NCBI GenBank assembly: GCA_002842435.1 | Contig: PHCX01000001.1 | Coordinates: forward strand, 248,001-312,000 | Length of the DNA: 64,000 bases | Origin: Betaproteobacteria bacterium HGW-Betaproteobacteria-1 | Lineage (GTDB): Bacteria > Pseudomonadota > Gammaproteobacteria > Burkholderiales > Methylophilaceae | Direction: 5' to 3' | Part shown: one piece after another, positions 38,916 through 49,994 of the stretch | How positions within the stretch are numbered: position 1 is the stretch's first letter | How the letters are laid out: every line of letters begins with the position of its first letter | Notes under the pieces: generated by a model | Databases searched by the model: none | What the model was told of the DNA's origin: nothing | The model's input: only the letters and a program-made list of their open reading frames with translations | Translations under genes and position numbers: made by a program

Positions 38916-39821
38916 TCAGTTTTGCAACTCAGCGACCTTTGCAGCTGATTGCTGCAAAAACTTGCGAGGGTCAAGCGGCGCTCCGTCACGGCGAACCTCA
39001 AAATGCAGATGCGGCCCTGTAGATCGTCCGGTACTGCCGACTCTGGCAATCAACTGACCCTTTTTCACGACTTCGCCTACCTTCACCAGCAGTTCTGAAG
39101 CATGGGCATAGCGCGTTTCCATCCCGGAACCATGGCTGATCTTGACGATTTTACCATAGTCGGGCATCTGCTCGGAGACCGTTACAACGCCACCAGCAGC
39201 TGCATAGATGGGGGTGCCGACTGCTGCAGTAAAATCCAGGCCTTCATGAAATGCCGTACGACCAGTGAAGGGGTCCACGCGTCTGCCGAAACTGGAAGAG
39301 TTGTAGCCGACATCGACCGGCCTGGCATCCGGCAACATGCTTTGCTGCATGGTCTGCTGCAACAGCATGACCTCCAGCATATTGAGCCGATCGCTTTTCA
39401 CCTCGATCAAAGCTGATAGTTCTGCAATGTCAGCCTCAAGCTGCGCTTCGGTGAAATCTTCCGCACCGACCAGCGGCCCACCGGAGCCGGGAGGCTGAAC
39501 ACTTTCCAGCTCGGCCTCCTGTATGCCTGCCATCTTGGCCAGTCTTGCGCTCAAGGTGTCGAGTCGCATCACGCGCGCACGCATTTCACCAAGCTGCAGC
39601 GCCAGCGCATCCAGGTGTTTTTGCGGGTGATGCAGGCTGAATTGAAGCTGTGACGGCAGCAACGATTTGACCGGATTGTTGCGGCCATCTTCCCGCGGCA
39701 CGATAATGGCGAGAGTAAGAGCAATAGAAATGGCCGAGACGGCGAGTAAAATCATGACGATGTGCAACATGGACAGCGTTTTCGCTTTCGCCATGTTGTT
39801 TGACACATAAATAATATTCAA
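38916..39821 (-). CDS. M23-family cell-wall metallopeptidase
   Basis: The 301-residue protein has one N-terminal membrane anchor (~20-40, IVMILLAVSAISIALTLAII), a coiled-coil region (~75-160) and a LytM domain with FHEGLDF, GSGMETRYAHASELLVKVGE and GSTGRSTGPHLHFEVRRDG, which provide the zinc ligands (H, D, HxH). It probably trims peptidoglycan crosslinks or activates amidases. The TTG at 39821 has AGGGG six bases upstream and is preferred; an ATG at 39794 lacks a ribosome site. It is divergent from dciA. Confidence 0.9.
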   Translation of the reverse strand: MNIIYVSNNMAKAKTLSMLHIVMILLAVSAISIALTLAIIVPREDGRNNPVKSLLPSQLQFSLHHPQKHLDALALQLGEMRARVMRLDTLSARLAKMAGIQEAELESVQPPGSGGPLVGAEDFTEAQLEADIAELSALIEVKSDRLNMLEVMLLQQTMQQSMLPDARPVDVGYNSSSFGRRVDPFTGRTAFHEGLDFTAAVGTPIYAAAGGVVTVSEQMPDYGKIVKISHGSGMETRYAHASELLVKVGEVVKKGQLIARVGSTGRSTGPHLHFEVRRDGAPLDPRKFLQQSAAKVAELQN

Positions 39822-39849
39822 TCAATTCCCCTTTTGGGAGGGTTTCGGT

Positions 39850-40278
39850 ATGCAGCGCCTTAATGCTTTTCTTCGAAACAACACCGATCTGGCGCAGATT
39901 TCAGAAAAAGCACAGAAATTGACCGCATGCCAGAAATTATGGGATGCGGTCGTACCCGAAACACTCAAACCTTACACACAAGCCGGCGACATCAGTCACA
40001 AGCGACTGACGGTTTACGCCAGCAATGGTGCAGTAGCTGCAAAAGTTAAGCTTTTGTTGCCTAGTCTCTTGACTAACTTACAAAAGCACGGCCTAGAAGT
40101 TACTTCAATTCGGGTTCAAGTGCAAGTCCAATCTAGTCCGCCCAAGCCCCTTAAAGTTAGTCGCAAACTCAGTCCTTTCGCCGCCACCGAGCTTGAAAAA
40201 CTGGCTTCTCAACTCGATGACAATCAGGCACTGGCGCGGATGCTGAAAAAGCTCTCCTCCCGCTCGAACGACAAGTAG
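39850..40278 (+). CDS. dciA: DciA-like (DUF721) helicase-loading protein
   Basis: The 142-residue protein has the DUF721/DciA core: KLTACQKLWDAVVPETLKPYTQAGDISHKRLTVYASNGAVAAKVKLLLPSLLTNL, then a basic, partly disordered tail. DciA-type proteins load the DnaB helicase in bacteria that lack DnaC. It is divergent from the M23 gene with only 28 bp between the start codons. The family assignment is firm from context; overall similarity is low, as is usual for this family. Confidence 0.85.
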   Translation: MQRLNAFLRNNTDLAQISEKAQKLTACQKLWDAVVPETLKPYTQAGDISHKRLTVYASNGAVAAKVKLLLPSLLTNLQKHGLEVTSIRVQVQVQSSPPKPLKVSRKLSPFAATELEKLASQLDDNQALARMLKKLSSRSNDK

Positions 40279-40296
40279 GTTCGGGAGCAGTTTTCA

Positions 40297-41106
40297 ATGA
40301 TTGCGGACAATCCTCTGGGCCTTGCCCTCTATCTGCTCGCCGGCGCGCTGGCAGGGATACTTTCCGGCCTGTTCGGTGTCGGCGGCGGACTCATCATCGT
40401 GCCTATTCTGAGTCTGGTGTTCACGAGCATGGCTTTTCCTGAACAACATGTCATGCACATGGCACTGGGTACTTCTCTGGCCACCATCATATTCACTTCC
40501 ATCTCCTCTGCGCGTGCGCACCACCACAAGGCCAATGTCAACTGGCCGGTCGTGCACCGCATTGCAGCCGGCATTGTATTGGGCACCCTGCTCGGCTCGC
40601 TATTGACCGCCAGCCTTCAAACCGTCTGGCTCAAGGCTATTTTCGCTGTCTTCGTCTTTATCATCGCCACCCAACTGATTCTGAACATCAGCCCGAACCC
40701 CAAACGAAAACTTCCCGGACTTCCGGGCATGACGTTGAGCGGCGCATTCATCGGCATCGTTTCCAGTCTGGTCGGTATCGGTGGCGGCTCGCTATCCGTC
40801 CCTTTTCTGATCTATTGCAACATCGCCGTCAAAAAAGCCATAGGCACCTCCGCGGCCATCGGACTGCCGATAGCTGTATCAGGTACGCTAGGCTTCATGC
40901 TCAACGGCTGGAATGCACCGCAGTTACCGCCACATAGTCTGGGGTATATCTATATTCCCGCCGTGATCGGCATTGCCCTCATGAGTGCATTGACTGCCCC
41001 ACTGGGTGCCAGAATCTCACAACGACTGCCCGCCATCACACTCAAGCGGGCATTTGCCGCTCTGCTTTACCTGGTCGGATTCAAGATGCTTTGGGGCATG
41101 TTCTAG
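40297..41106 (+). CDS. TSUP-family (TauE/SafE) membrane permease
   Basis: The 269-residue protein has eight hydrophobic segments in two related halves, each with the family repeat (GILSGLFGVGGGLIIVPIL and GIVSSLVGIGGGSLSVPFLIYCN). TSUP proteins move sulfite, sulfoacetate or other small organosulfur or organic anions. The substrate cannot be told from the sequence. GGGAG lies 9 bases before the ATG; the gene follows dciA by 18 bp. Confidence 0.9.
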   Translation: MIADNPLGLALYLLAGALAGILSGLFGVGGGLIIVPILSLVFTSMAFPEQHVMHMALGTSLATIIFTSISSARAHHHKANVNWPVVHRIAAGIVLGTLLGSLLTASLQTVWLKAIFAVFVFIIATQLILNISPNPKRKLPGLPGMTLSGAFIGIVSSLVGIGGGSLSVPFLIYCNIAVKKAIGTSAAIGLPIAVSGTLGFMLNGWNAPQLPPHSLGYIYIPAVIGIALMSALTAPLGARISQRLPAITLKRAFAALLYLVGFKMLWGMF

Positions 41107-41335
41107 CCACAGGCTCCAAGCCCCCTCGCATGTGCGAAGATTTGGTCATTGTGAGCACCTGATAAAAATGAAATAATGGCCTCGCAGCAATATTCGTTCG
41201 TTGGTCTTTAGGAGAATACTCGGCGCAATCGGCATAGCATCGCCACCGCAATCGTCATTTGAAATATCGTCACACACAAAACAAGAAGCAACGCCCGAGG
41301 TTCTCAATTCATTTAAAAAGAAGAGGGAGAAGTCG

Positions 41336-43363
41336 ATGTCTGCTGGACTGATATTAGCAATTGCAAGCGCGTTACTCGCCGTAATCTACGGCGCAGTCAT
41401 GAGTAAATGGATATTTTCACTGCCTGCCGGCAACGCACGCATGCAAGAAATTGCAGGTGCGATTCAACAAGGTGCCGCCGCCTATCTGGCGCGTCAATAC
41501 AAAACCATCGCCATGGTCGGCGTGGTACTCACCATCCTGATTGGCATCTTCCTCGGCCTTGATACGGCATTGGGCTTCGTCGTCGGCGCGGTCCTATCCG
41601 GTGCCTGCGGCTTCATCGGCATGAACGTTTCGGTCAAGGCCAACGTCCGCACCGCGCAAGCCGCCACTGGCGGCATCGTGCCAGCGCTGGATGTCGCCTT
41701 CAAGGGCGGCGCCATTACCGGCATGCTGGTGGTCGGACTTGGCTTGCTGGGCGTCACCGGCTTCTATGTCTATCTCGGCGCGGAGGCGACGGAAAACCTC
41801 AATCCGCTCATCGGCTTGGCGTTCGGTTCCTCGCTGATCTCCATCTTCGCCCGTCTGGGTGGCGGCATCTTCACCAAGGGTGCGGATGTAGGCGCCGACT
41901 TGGTCGGCAAGGTTGAAGCCGGGATTCCGGAAGATGACCCGCGCAATCCGGCAGTGATTGCCGACAACGTCGGCGACAATGTCGGCGACTGCGCCGGCAT
42001 GGCCGCCGACCTGTTCGAGACCTATGCCGTCACCATCATCGCTACCATGGTGCTGGGCAGCCTGATGATTACCGGTGCCGGTGCCAATGGCATCGTTTAC
42101 CCCCTGTTGCTCGGCGCGGCCTCGATTGTCGCTTCCATCATCGGCTGCTTCTTCGTCAAAGCCAAACCGGACATGAAGAACGTCATGCCCGCGCTCTACA
42201 AGGGGCTGGCTGTCGCCGGCCTGCTTTCACTGGTCGCATTTTATTTCATCACCGCCTATATCTTCCCGGAGGGGGTCACCACCGGCGGTGAACTGGTCAG
42301 CGCAAACGCCTTGTGGGGTGCAAGTGCCATCGGCCTGATTCTGACTGCCGCGCTGGTCTGGATCACCGAGTATTACACAGGTACCGATTACAAACCGGTA
42401 CAGCACATTGCACAGGCATCCACTACCGGCCATGCCACCAATATCATCGCCGGTATCGGCATTTCGATGAAATCAACCGCCTGGCCCGTACTGTCTGTCT
42501 GCGTTGCCATTTTTGCCTCCTACGAACTGGCCGGGCTTTATGGGGTAGCCGTCGCTGCAACCGCCATGTTGAGCATGGCCGGCATCATCGTCGCGCTGGA
42601 CGCTTACGGTCCGATCACGGACAACGCCGGCGGCATCGCCGAAATGGCTGAACTGCCGAGCAGCGTGCGTGATGTCACCGACCCGCTGGATGCTGTCGGC
42701 AACACCACCAAGGCCGTTACCAAAGGCTACGCCATCGGCTCAGCCGGTCTCGCCGCACTGGTCCTGTTCGCGGACTACACGCACAAGCTGGAAAGTGTAG
42801 GACTGGCTTCCAGTTTTGACTTGAGCGACCCGATGGTGATTATCGGCCTCTTCATCGGCGGCCTCATCCCCTTCCTCTTCGGCGCCATGGCCATGGAAGC
42901 AGTCGGCCGCGCCGCCGGTGCAGTGGTGGAAGAAGTGCGTCGCCAGTTCCGCGAGATTCCCGGCATCATGGAAGGCACAGGCAAGCCTGAATACGGCAAG
43001 GCCGTCGACATGCTGACCACCGCCGCCATCAAGGAAATGATGATCCCATCGCTATTACCGGTTGCCGTACCAATCGCCGTCGGCCTGTTGCTGGGCCCGG
43101 TTGCGCTCGGCGGCTTGCTGATGGGCACCATCGTCACCGGCCTGTTCGTCGCCATCTCCATGTGTACCGGCGGCGGTGCCTGGGACAATGCCAAGAAATA
43201 CATCGAGGACGGCCATTTCGGCGGCAAGGGCTCGGAAGCACACAAGGCCGCGGTCACGGGCGATACTGTGGGTGATCCTTACAAGGATACGGCCGGCCCT
43301 GCGGTCAACCCGCTGATCAAGATCATCAATATCGTGGCACTGCTGATCGTGCCGCTGCTGTAA
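41336..43363 (+). CDS. hppA: Membrane-bound proton-translocating pyrophosphatase, K+-independent type
   Basis: The start at 41336 has AGAGGGAGA upstream; a longer frame from 41201 adds unrelated residues. The 675-residue pump has about 16 helices and the PPi-site motifs [35 protein letters not shown]. The motif [10 protein letters not shown] carries Lys where K+-dependent enzymes have Ala (GNTTA), so K+ independence is predicted. It couples PPi hydrolysis to proton export. A soluble pyrophosphatase gene converges with it. Confidence 0.97.
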   Translation: MSAGLILAIASALLAVIYGAVMSKWIFSLPAGNARMQEIAGAIQQGAAAYLARQYKTIAMVGVVLTILIGIFLGLDTALGFVVGAVLSGACGFIGMNVSVKANVRTAQAATGGIVPALDVAFKGGAITGMLVVGLGLLGVTGFYVYLGAEATENLNPLIGLAFGSSLISIFARLGGGIFTKGADVGADLVGKVEAGIPEDDPRNPAVIADNVGDNVGDCAGMAADLFETYAVTIIATMVLGSLMITGAGANGIVYPLLLGAASIVASIIGCFFVKAKPDMKNVMPALYKGLAVAGLLSLVAFYFITAYIFPEGVTTGGELVSANALWGASAIGLILTAALVWITEYYTGTDYKPVQHIAQASTTGHATNIIAGIGISMKSTAWPVLSVCVAIFASYELAGLYGVAVAATAMLSMAGIIVALDAYGPITDNAGGIAEMAELPSSVRDVTDPLDAVGNTTKAVTKGYAIGSAGLAALVLFADYTHKLESVGLASSFDLSDPMVIIGLFIGGLIPFLFGAMAMEAVGRAAGAVVEEVRRQFREIPGIMEGTGKPEYGKAVDMLTTAAIKEMMIPSLLPVAVPIAVGLLLGPVALGGLLMGTIVTGLFVAISMCTGGGAWDNAKKYIEDGHFGGKGSEAHKAAVTGDTVGDPYKDTAGPAVNPLIKIINIVALLIVPLL

Positions 43364-43397
43364 TCCCTGCAAAAAATAAAATTGCAGAAATAAAAAT

Positions 43398-43424
43398 GGC
43401 GGCCATTTGGCCGCCCTTTTTATT
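43398..43424 (+). terminator. Terminator between converging hppA and ppa
   Basis: GGCGGCC and GGCCGCC pair around ATTT, followed by CTTTTT. On the other strand TTTTTA also follows the stem, so it may stop transcription from both sides. Confidence 0.88.
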
Positions 43425-43450
43425 TGCGTTTCATGCTACTGCGCGACCGA

Positions 43451-43999
43451 TCAGAATGCCGGTTTCACTTTCGCCTTGTTGTATCTTTCAACACCGGAGA
43501 GAATTTCCTTGCAAGCTTCGTCGATACCTTCCCAACCGTCGATCTTGACCCACTTGCCCTTGTCCAGATCCTTGTAGTGCTCAAAGAAGTGGGCAATGAT
43601 GTTGAGACGCCACTCGGAGACGTCCTTGTAGGTCTTGAGGTGGTTATACAGTCCGCACACCTTCTCAACCGGCACGGCAAATACCTTGGCATCCGGACCG
43701 GCTTCATCCGTCATTTTCAGCACGCCAAGCGGACGGCAACGCACCACAACGCCGGGCAGCAATGGCACCGGGGTCAGCACCAGCACATCGACCGGGTCGC
43801 CATCTTCAGACAGCGTGTGAGGGATATAACCGTAGTTGGTCGGATACTGCATGGCTGTTCCCATGAAGCGATCGACAAAGATCGCGCCGCTATCCTTGTC
43901 CACTTCGTACTTGACAGGATCGCCCTGCATGGGAATTTCGATGATGACGTTGAAATCATCCGGCAAGGATTTGCCGGAAGGCACCAGATTGAGTGACAT
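43451..43999 (-). CDS. ppa: Soluble inorganic pyrophosphatase
   Basis: The 182-residue family I enzyme has the Mg-binding signature [10 protein letters not shown], with [16 protein letters not shown] before it and AKVFAVP after. It hydrolyses PPi made in biosynthesis. Facing the H+-pyrophosphatase gene, it competes for the same substrate; relative expression would decide whether PPi energy is conserved. AGGAAA lies before the ATG. Confidence 0.97.
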   Translation of the reverse strand: MSLNLVPSGKSLPDDFNVIIEIPMQGDPVKYEVDKDSGAIFVDRFMGTAMQYPTNYGYIPHTLSEDGDPVDVLVLTPVPLLPGVVVRCRPLGVLKMTDEAGPDAKVFAVPVEKVCGLYNHLKTYKDVSEWRLNIIAHFFEHYKDLDKGKWVKIDGWEGIDEACKEILSGVERYNKAKVKPAF

Positions 44000-44052
44000 A
44001 TTGCTGTTTCCTGCGAAAAATACGTGATTATACGCGAATCAAACGCGCAAAA

Positions 44053-44691
44053 TCAGGCAATCAGGGGCTCGAACTTGAGATTGTCCGCATTGTAGGCATG
44101 CATCTCACCACTGACGATATCGAAATACCAGCCATGCAACTTGAGCAAGTTTTGCTGCATACGTTTCTGTATGAACGGGAAAGTGCGCAGATTCTCAAGC
44201 GAAACCAGAATGCCCGCCATCTCGCAATTACACAAATTTTCATCATCACCTGCCTGCGGATGCTCTGCCCGCACACGCTCGGCCGCACGTTTGGCCATAT
44301 CTACCCAGGGTTTAATGAACTCACCATCCATCCCCTCTGGCACACCTTCAAACAAGGCCCGGATACCGCCACATTGCCGATGCCCCTGCACGATGATGTC
44401 TTCCACGCCCAATGCGCAGACGGCAAACTCCAATGCCGCGCTGACGCCATGATAACCGCCGCCTTTTTCATAAGGTGGTACCAGATTCGCCACATTACGT
44501 ACAACAAACAGGTCGCCTGGCTTGCAATCCATCACAAGTGCCGGATCCACTCGTGAATCCGAACAGGCGATCACAAGCGTACAGGGGCTCTGACCCATGG
44601 CCAGTTCGGCAAAGAGCTCCTGCCCTTCCGCGGCAAAATAGTGTTCATGAAAACGCCGATAACCATCTACCAATTTTTGTATATCGCTCAT
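44053..44691 (-). CDS. can: Beta-class carbonic anhydrase
   Basis: The 212-residue enzyme has the zinc motifs ACSDSRVDP and QGHRQCGGIRAL (Cys, Asp, His, Cys). It interconverts CO2 and bicarbonate. It is last in the purC-ykvA-can run with a 4-bp overlap to ykvA; bicarbonate supply fits neighbouring carboxylation steps such as PurK. Confidence 0.96.
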   Translation of the reverse strand: MSDIQKLVDGYRRFHEHYFAAEGQELFAELAMGQSPCTLVIACSDSRVDPALVMDCKPGDLFVVRNVANLVPPYEKGGGYHGVSAALEFAVCALGVEDIIVQGHRQCGGIRALFEGVPEGMDGEFIKPWVDMAKRAAERVRAEHPQAGDDENLCNCEMAGILVSLENLRTFPFIQKRMQQNLLKLHGWYFDIVSGEMHAYNADNLKFEPLIA

Positions 44692-44981
44692 AGCTCACTG
44701 CTTTCCTTGACTTGCATCCTGCATTCCTCGATCAGCGCTTCAGGAATGATTTTCAGCGCTAAATATATCAATCCGGGCACCACAATCAAATCATCCAGCT
44801 GGCCAATGAGTGGAATGAAATCCGGAATCAGGTCAAAAGGCAGCAGCACATAGGCCACTGCCAGCCATAACAGCACCTTGGCCATTTTCGGGGTTTGTGG
44901 ATGCCGCAACACTCGCTGGTAGAGCGCCAGCTCCGACTTCAGGTGTTGTGCGATCTGTTGCAGTCGCAGATTTAATTTCAA
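44688..44981 (-). CDS. YkvA/DUF1232 small membrane protein
   Basis: The 97-residue protein has the DUF1232 core [47 protein letters not shown] with a hydrophobic pair of helices. Function is unknown. The start is TTG, overlapping the purC stop as TTGA, so its translation is coupled to purC. Confidence 0.88.
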   Translation of the reverse strand: MKLNLRLQQIAQHLKSELALYQRVLRHPQTPKMAKVLLWLAVAYVLLPFDLIPDFIPLIGQLDDLIVVPGLIYLALKIIPEALIEECRMQVKESSEL

Positions 44982-45877
44982 TCTGGGGTAAATTCAGTTC
45001 CTGTCAGCTTGAAAAACGCTTCACGATATTTCTCGCTGGTTTTTTCTGCCACATCTGCCGGCAACTCCGGACCCGGTGGCGTCTTGTCCCAGCCGGTAGA
45101 TTCCAACCAGTCACGCACATACTGCTTGTCATAGCTGGGCGGATTGCTACCGACCGCATACTGGTCCGCTGGCCAGAAACGTGAGGAATCCGGGGTCAGC
45201 ACCTCATCGATCAGATAGAGCTGTCCGCTGTCATCCAGACCGAATTCGAACTTGGTATCGGCAATGATAATGCCGCGGGTCAGGGCGTATTGCGCCGCTT
45301 CCTTGTAAAGCCGGATACTGACATTCGCGACGGTCTTTGCAAGATCCTGGCCCAGGAGCTCGGCAGCCTGCCGATGGGTGATGTTGATATCGTGATCGCC
45401 GACCTCGGCCTTGCTGGACGGGGTGAATATCGGCTCCGGCAACACGGAGGCTTCCTGCAGGCCTGCCGGCAACGGAATGCCACAGACCGTGCCACTGGCC
45501 TTGTATTCCTTCCAGCCGGAACCCACCAGATAGCCGCGTACGATGGCTTCAATCGGCAAAGGCTTCAGCTTCTTCACAACGATTGCGCGTTTGCCGAGCT
45601 GAGCCTTTTCGGCAGCATCCTGCACCAGCGATTGCGGATCTATTCCGGTCAGGTGATTCGGCACGATATGGTTCAGTTTCTCGAACCAGAAATTGGCAAT
45701 CTGGGTCAGGATGGCACCCTTGTCCTTGATCGGCGTCGGCAGTACCACATCGAAGGCAGAAAGCCGGTCTGTCGCCACCAGCAGCATGGTACGGGCATCG
45801 ACATCATAAATGTCTCGCACCTTGCCCTGATTCAAGAGTTTAAGGCTGGGAATATGACTTTTGAGTAGAGGCTGCAT
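44978..45877 (-). CDS. purC: SAICAR synthase
   Basis: The 299-residue enzyme is the longer form common in betaproteobacteria. Visible: [79 protein letters not shown]. It joins aspartate to CAIR in purine synthesis. It follows pyk by 53 bp. Confidence 0.97.
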   Translation of the reverse strand: MQPLLKSHIPSLKLLNQGKVRDIYDVDARTMLLVATDRLSAFDVVLPTPIKDKGAILTQIANFWFEKLNHIVPNHLTGIDPQSLVQDAAEKAQLGKRAIVVKKLKPLPIEAIVRGYLVGSGWKEYKASGTVCGIPLPAGLQEASVLPEPIFTPSSKAEVGDHDINITHRQAAELLGQDLAKTVANVSIRLYKEAAQYALTRGIIIADTKFEFGLDDSGQLYLIDEVLTPDSSRFWPADQYAVGSNPPSYDKQYVRDWLESTGWDKTPPGPELPADVAEKTSEKYREAFFKLTGTEFTPD

Positions 45878-45930
45878 GGATTTACTGGTCTCACTTAGGG
45901 AGGCTTATTTTATTGCACAATGGCCCTAAC

Positions 45931-47388
45931 TCATACCCTTTTATCAGTATTTGCCATGATCGGCCCCTTGCCGACCTTGATGATACGCATGGTATTGGTA
46001 TCTCCCGCCTCACCGATCGGCTCACCAAAAGTCATCAGTACCAGATCACCCTGCTGAATCACGGCATGACGCAGCAGCGTATTCTCCATCTCACGCAAGA
46101 TCATGTCCCTATCCTTGTCGGATTGATCGATCGGGAACGGATAAACACCGCGATACAGCGTCAGCTTGCGTCTGGCGGTCTTCTCCGGCGACAAGGCGTA
46201 AATCGGCACTTCGGCGTCACCGCGCGAAAGCCACTGGGCAGAGGCACCGGACTGGGTCAGTGCCGCAATCGCCTTGACCTTGAGATGCCTGGCGGTATAA
46301 ATGGCGGCCATCGCGATGGCTTCATCCACGCGCTGGAATTCCGCAGGATTGCGTTGAGCGTTATCCTGGGCGAGATACTCCCGTTCCGCCTCGAGGCAGA
46401 CGCGATGCATGGCCGATACCGCTTGTAGCGGATACTGCCCGATGGCGCTTTCAGCCGACAGCATCACTGCATCGGTGCCATCCAGCACAGCGTTGGCCAC
46501 ATCGGAGACCTCAGCCCGGGTCGGAATCGGATTGTTGATCATGGACTCCATCATCTGGGTTGCCGTGATCACCACCTTGTTCCGGGCCCGTGCCATGCGG
46601 ATCATGCGTTTCTGCAGTCCCGGCACGGCTGCATCGCCGACTTCCACACCCAGATCCCCACGCGCCACCATGATCACATCGGAAGCATCGATGATCTCCT
46701 CCAGCGCCTCGATCGCTTCCGCACGCTCGATCTTGGCTACGATGCTGGCAGTACCGCCGGCTTTCCTGACCAGCTTCCTTGCCTCCAGCACGTCCTTGCC
46801 GCTGCGCGGAAAGGAAAGCGCGATGAAATCCGCCTCCAGTGCCACCGCAGTCTTGATATCCTGTTTGTCCTTGTCGGTCAGCGCCGCAGCCGAAAGCCCT
46901 CCGCCCTGCCGGTTGATGCCCTTGTTGTTGGACAGCACGCCACCGGTAATTACGGTGCAATAAACGCTGGACTTCTCCACCCGATCCACCGACATGACCA
47001 CGCGCCCGTCGTCCAGCAGCAGCACGGCCCCGGGCTCGACCTCCTGCGGCAGGGTCTTGTAATCGAGACCGACCCGCTGCTGGTTACCCAGGACACATTC
47101 GGCATCCAGTATGAATTTGTCGCCGGTCTGCAGACTGATGCTACCCAACTCGAATTTGCCGATGCGGATCTTGGGGCCCTGCAGGTCACATAGCACGCCG
47201 ACCGGGCGACCCAGCTTGACGGCAATCGATCGCACCAGCGCCGCTCGCTGTATATGCTCTTCGGCACTGCCATGCGAGAAGTTGAGCCGTACGACATCGA
47301 CACCGGCGACGATCATGCGCGCGATGATTTCCTCGCTGTTGGAAGCCGGGCCGAGTGTGGCGACAATTTTGGTTTTGCGTATGCTCAA
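45931..47388 (-). CDS. pyk: Pyruvate kinase
   Basis: The 485-residue enzyme starts TTG (MSIRKTKIVATLGPASNSEE) with AGGAAA upstream. It has VVRLNFSHGS, the catalytic-Lys region IVAKIERAEAIEALEEI, MVARGDLGVE, and a C-terminal regulatory domain without the extra PEP-utiliser domain. It makes pyruvate and ATP from PEP. It follows pgk after a terminator. Confidence 0.96.
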   Translation of the reverse strand: MSIRKTKIVATLGPASNSEEIIARMIVAGVDVVRLNFSHGSAEEHIQRAALVRSIAVKLGRPVGVLCDLQGPKIRIGKFELGSISLQTGDKFILDAECVLGNQQRVGLDYKTLPQEVEPGAVLLLDDGRVVMSVDRVEKSSVYCTVITGGVLSNNKGINRQGGGLSAAALTDKDKQDIKTAVALEADFIALSFPRSGKDVLEARKLVRKAGGTASIVAKIERAEAIEALEEIIDASDVIMVARGDLGVEVGDAAVPGLQKRMIRMARARNKVVITATQMMESMINNPIPTRAEVSDVANAVLDGTDAVMLSAESAIGQYPLQAVSAMHRVCLEAEREYLAQDNAQRNPAEFQRVDEAIAMAAIYTARHLKVKAIAALTQSGASAQWLSRGDAEVPIYALSPEKTARRKLTLYRGVYPFPIDQSDKDRDMILREMENTLLRHAVIQQGDLVLMTFGEPIGEAGDTNTMRIIKVGKGPIMANTDKRV

Positions 47389-47413
47389 GTGATTTCCTGA
47401 CCGCCAATAGATA

Positions 47414-47440
47414 ATAAAAAAGGGGCTCTGACGAGCCCCT
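47414..47440 (-). terminator. Terminator between pgk and pyk
   Basis: On the minus strand GGGGCTC and GAGCCCC pair around GTCA, followed by TTTTTTATTA, 24 bp after the pgk stop. It should limit read-through from tkt-gap-pgk into pyk-purC. Confidence 0.9.
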
Positions 47441-47463
47441 TCGGATTACGACTTGAAAAGGAC

Positions 47464-48645
47464 TCAGCCTTTGGCACGCTGCTCCAAAATTTCTACGGCC
47501 GGCAAGGTCTTGCCTTCCAGAAACTCGAGGAACGCGCCCCCTGCTGTAGAAATATAGGACACCTGGTCGTAAATGTCATATTTCTGAATTGCAGCGATGG
47601 TGTCACCACCGCCTGCCAGCGTAAACGCAGTGGTTTTGGCAATGGCTTCGGCAATCGTCTTGGTTCCGGCGCCAAACTGGTCGAATTCGAACACACCGAC
47701 CGGACCATTCCAGACCACTGTACCAGCTTGCATGATGATATCCGCTAATTCTTTAGCAGATTTCGGACCAATATCGAAAATCATGTCGTCGGCAGCCACG
47801 TCAGCCGCATCCTTCAAGACTGCCGGCTCATTCGGGTCGAACTGCTTGCCGCAGACCACATCGACGGCGATCGGCACTGCCGCACCACGTTGGGACATTT
47901 TCTCCATCAACATCTTTGCAGTTGGCACCAGTTCGTCTTCGCACAGGGACTTGCCGATTTCATGACCTGCCGCCTTGAGAAAAGTGTTGGCGATACCTCC
48001 ACCAACCACCATCTGGTCAACCTTCTCTGCCAGACTTTCCAGCACGGTCAGCTTGGTCGAAACCTTGCTGCCGCCGACAATCGCCACCATCGGGCGAGCC
48101 GGATTGAGCAAAGCCTTGGTCAGCGCATCCAGTTCCTCCACCAGCAGCATGCCTGCCGCCGCCACTGGCGCATATCTGGCAATACCGTGGGTCGAAGCCT
48201 CGGCACGGTGCGCAGTGCCGAAAGCATCCATCACGAACACATCACAGAGCCTGGCGTATTTCTGTGACGTTTCATCGAGGCTCTTCTTTTCGCCTTTATT
48301 GAACCGGCAGTTTTCCAGCAATACCAGCTCACCTTCAGCCACCTCAAAACCACCGTCCACCCAGTCCCTGACCAATCGTACCGGCTTACCCAGTTTGGCA
48401 GCCATCACATCGGCTACTGGCTGCAACGAATTTTCCGCAGAAAACACGCCCTCTTCCGGACGACCCAGATGGGATGTCACCATGACTTTTGCCCCCGCCT
48501 TCAGCGCAAATTCAATGGTCGGCAAGGAAGCGGTGATGCGGGCATCAGAAGTCACCTTGCCATCCTTGACCGGGACGTTAAGATCAGAACGGATAAATAC
48601 GCGCTTGCCTCGCAAATCGAGGTCGGTCATTTTGATTACGGACAT
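47464..48645 (-). CDS. pgk: Phosphoglycerate kinase
   Basis: The 393-residue enzyme has [59 protein letters not shown] and GGGDTIAAI. It transfers phosphate from 1,3-bisphosphoglycerate to ADP. It follows gap by 104 bp in a typical gap-pgk pair, with an AGGGAG ribosome site. Confidence 0.97.
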   Translation of the reverse strand: MSVIKMTDLDLRGKRVFIRSDLNVPVKDGKVTSDARITASLPTIEFALKAGAKVMVTSHLGRPEEGVFSAENSLQPVADVMAAKLGKPVRLVRDWVDGGFEVAEGELVLLENCRFNKGEKKSLDETSQKYARLCDVFVMDAFGTAHRAEASTHGIARYAPVAAAGMLLVEELDALTKALLNPARPMVAIVGGSKVSTKLTVLESLAEKVDQMVVGGGIANTFLKAAGHEIGKSLCEDELVPTAKMLMEKMSQRGAAVPIAVDVVCGKQFDPNEPAVLKDAADVAADDMIFDIGPKSAKELADIIMQAGTVVWNGPVGVFEFDQFGAGTKTIAEAIAKTTAFTLAGGGDTIAAIQKYDIYDQVSYISTAGGAFLEFLEGKTLPAVEILEQRAKG

Positions 48646-48749
48646 CTCTACTCCCTAAATGAATTCATATGCCAAGCTCGGACTGAGTTGGCAAGCGAGC
48701 GGGATGAAGCACTAGCGCAACACCGCGATTCCCACGCGCCGTTGCCAAA

Positions 48750-49808
<1,059 letters not shown>

Positions 49809-49951
49809 TTACTCCGGGGTTCTCTAAAAATGTTGAATAAATTCAATACGCTTTACAGTCCTGATTTTACAGCATCCCAAACAGTGGTGCTGCCATCGCA
49901 GGCTAAAAGATTCTTATCCTGTGATTAAGCGGACGTTATGCAGCAGAAAAG

Positions 49952-49977
49952 AAAAGAGCCTCAAAAGAGGCTCTTTT
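49952..49977 (-). terminator. Terminator after tkt
   Basis: GAGCCTC and GAGGCTC pair around a 4-base loop and run into TTTTCTTTTC on the minus strand, about 20 bp after the tkt stop. Confidence 0.88.
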
Positions 49978-49994
49978 CATAGTGTCCTTAAAAA

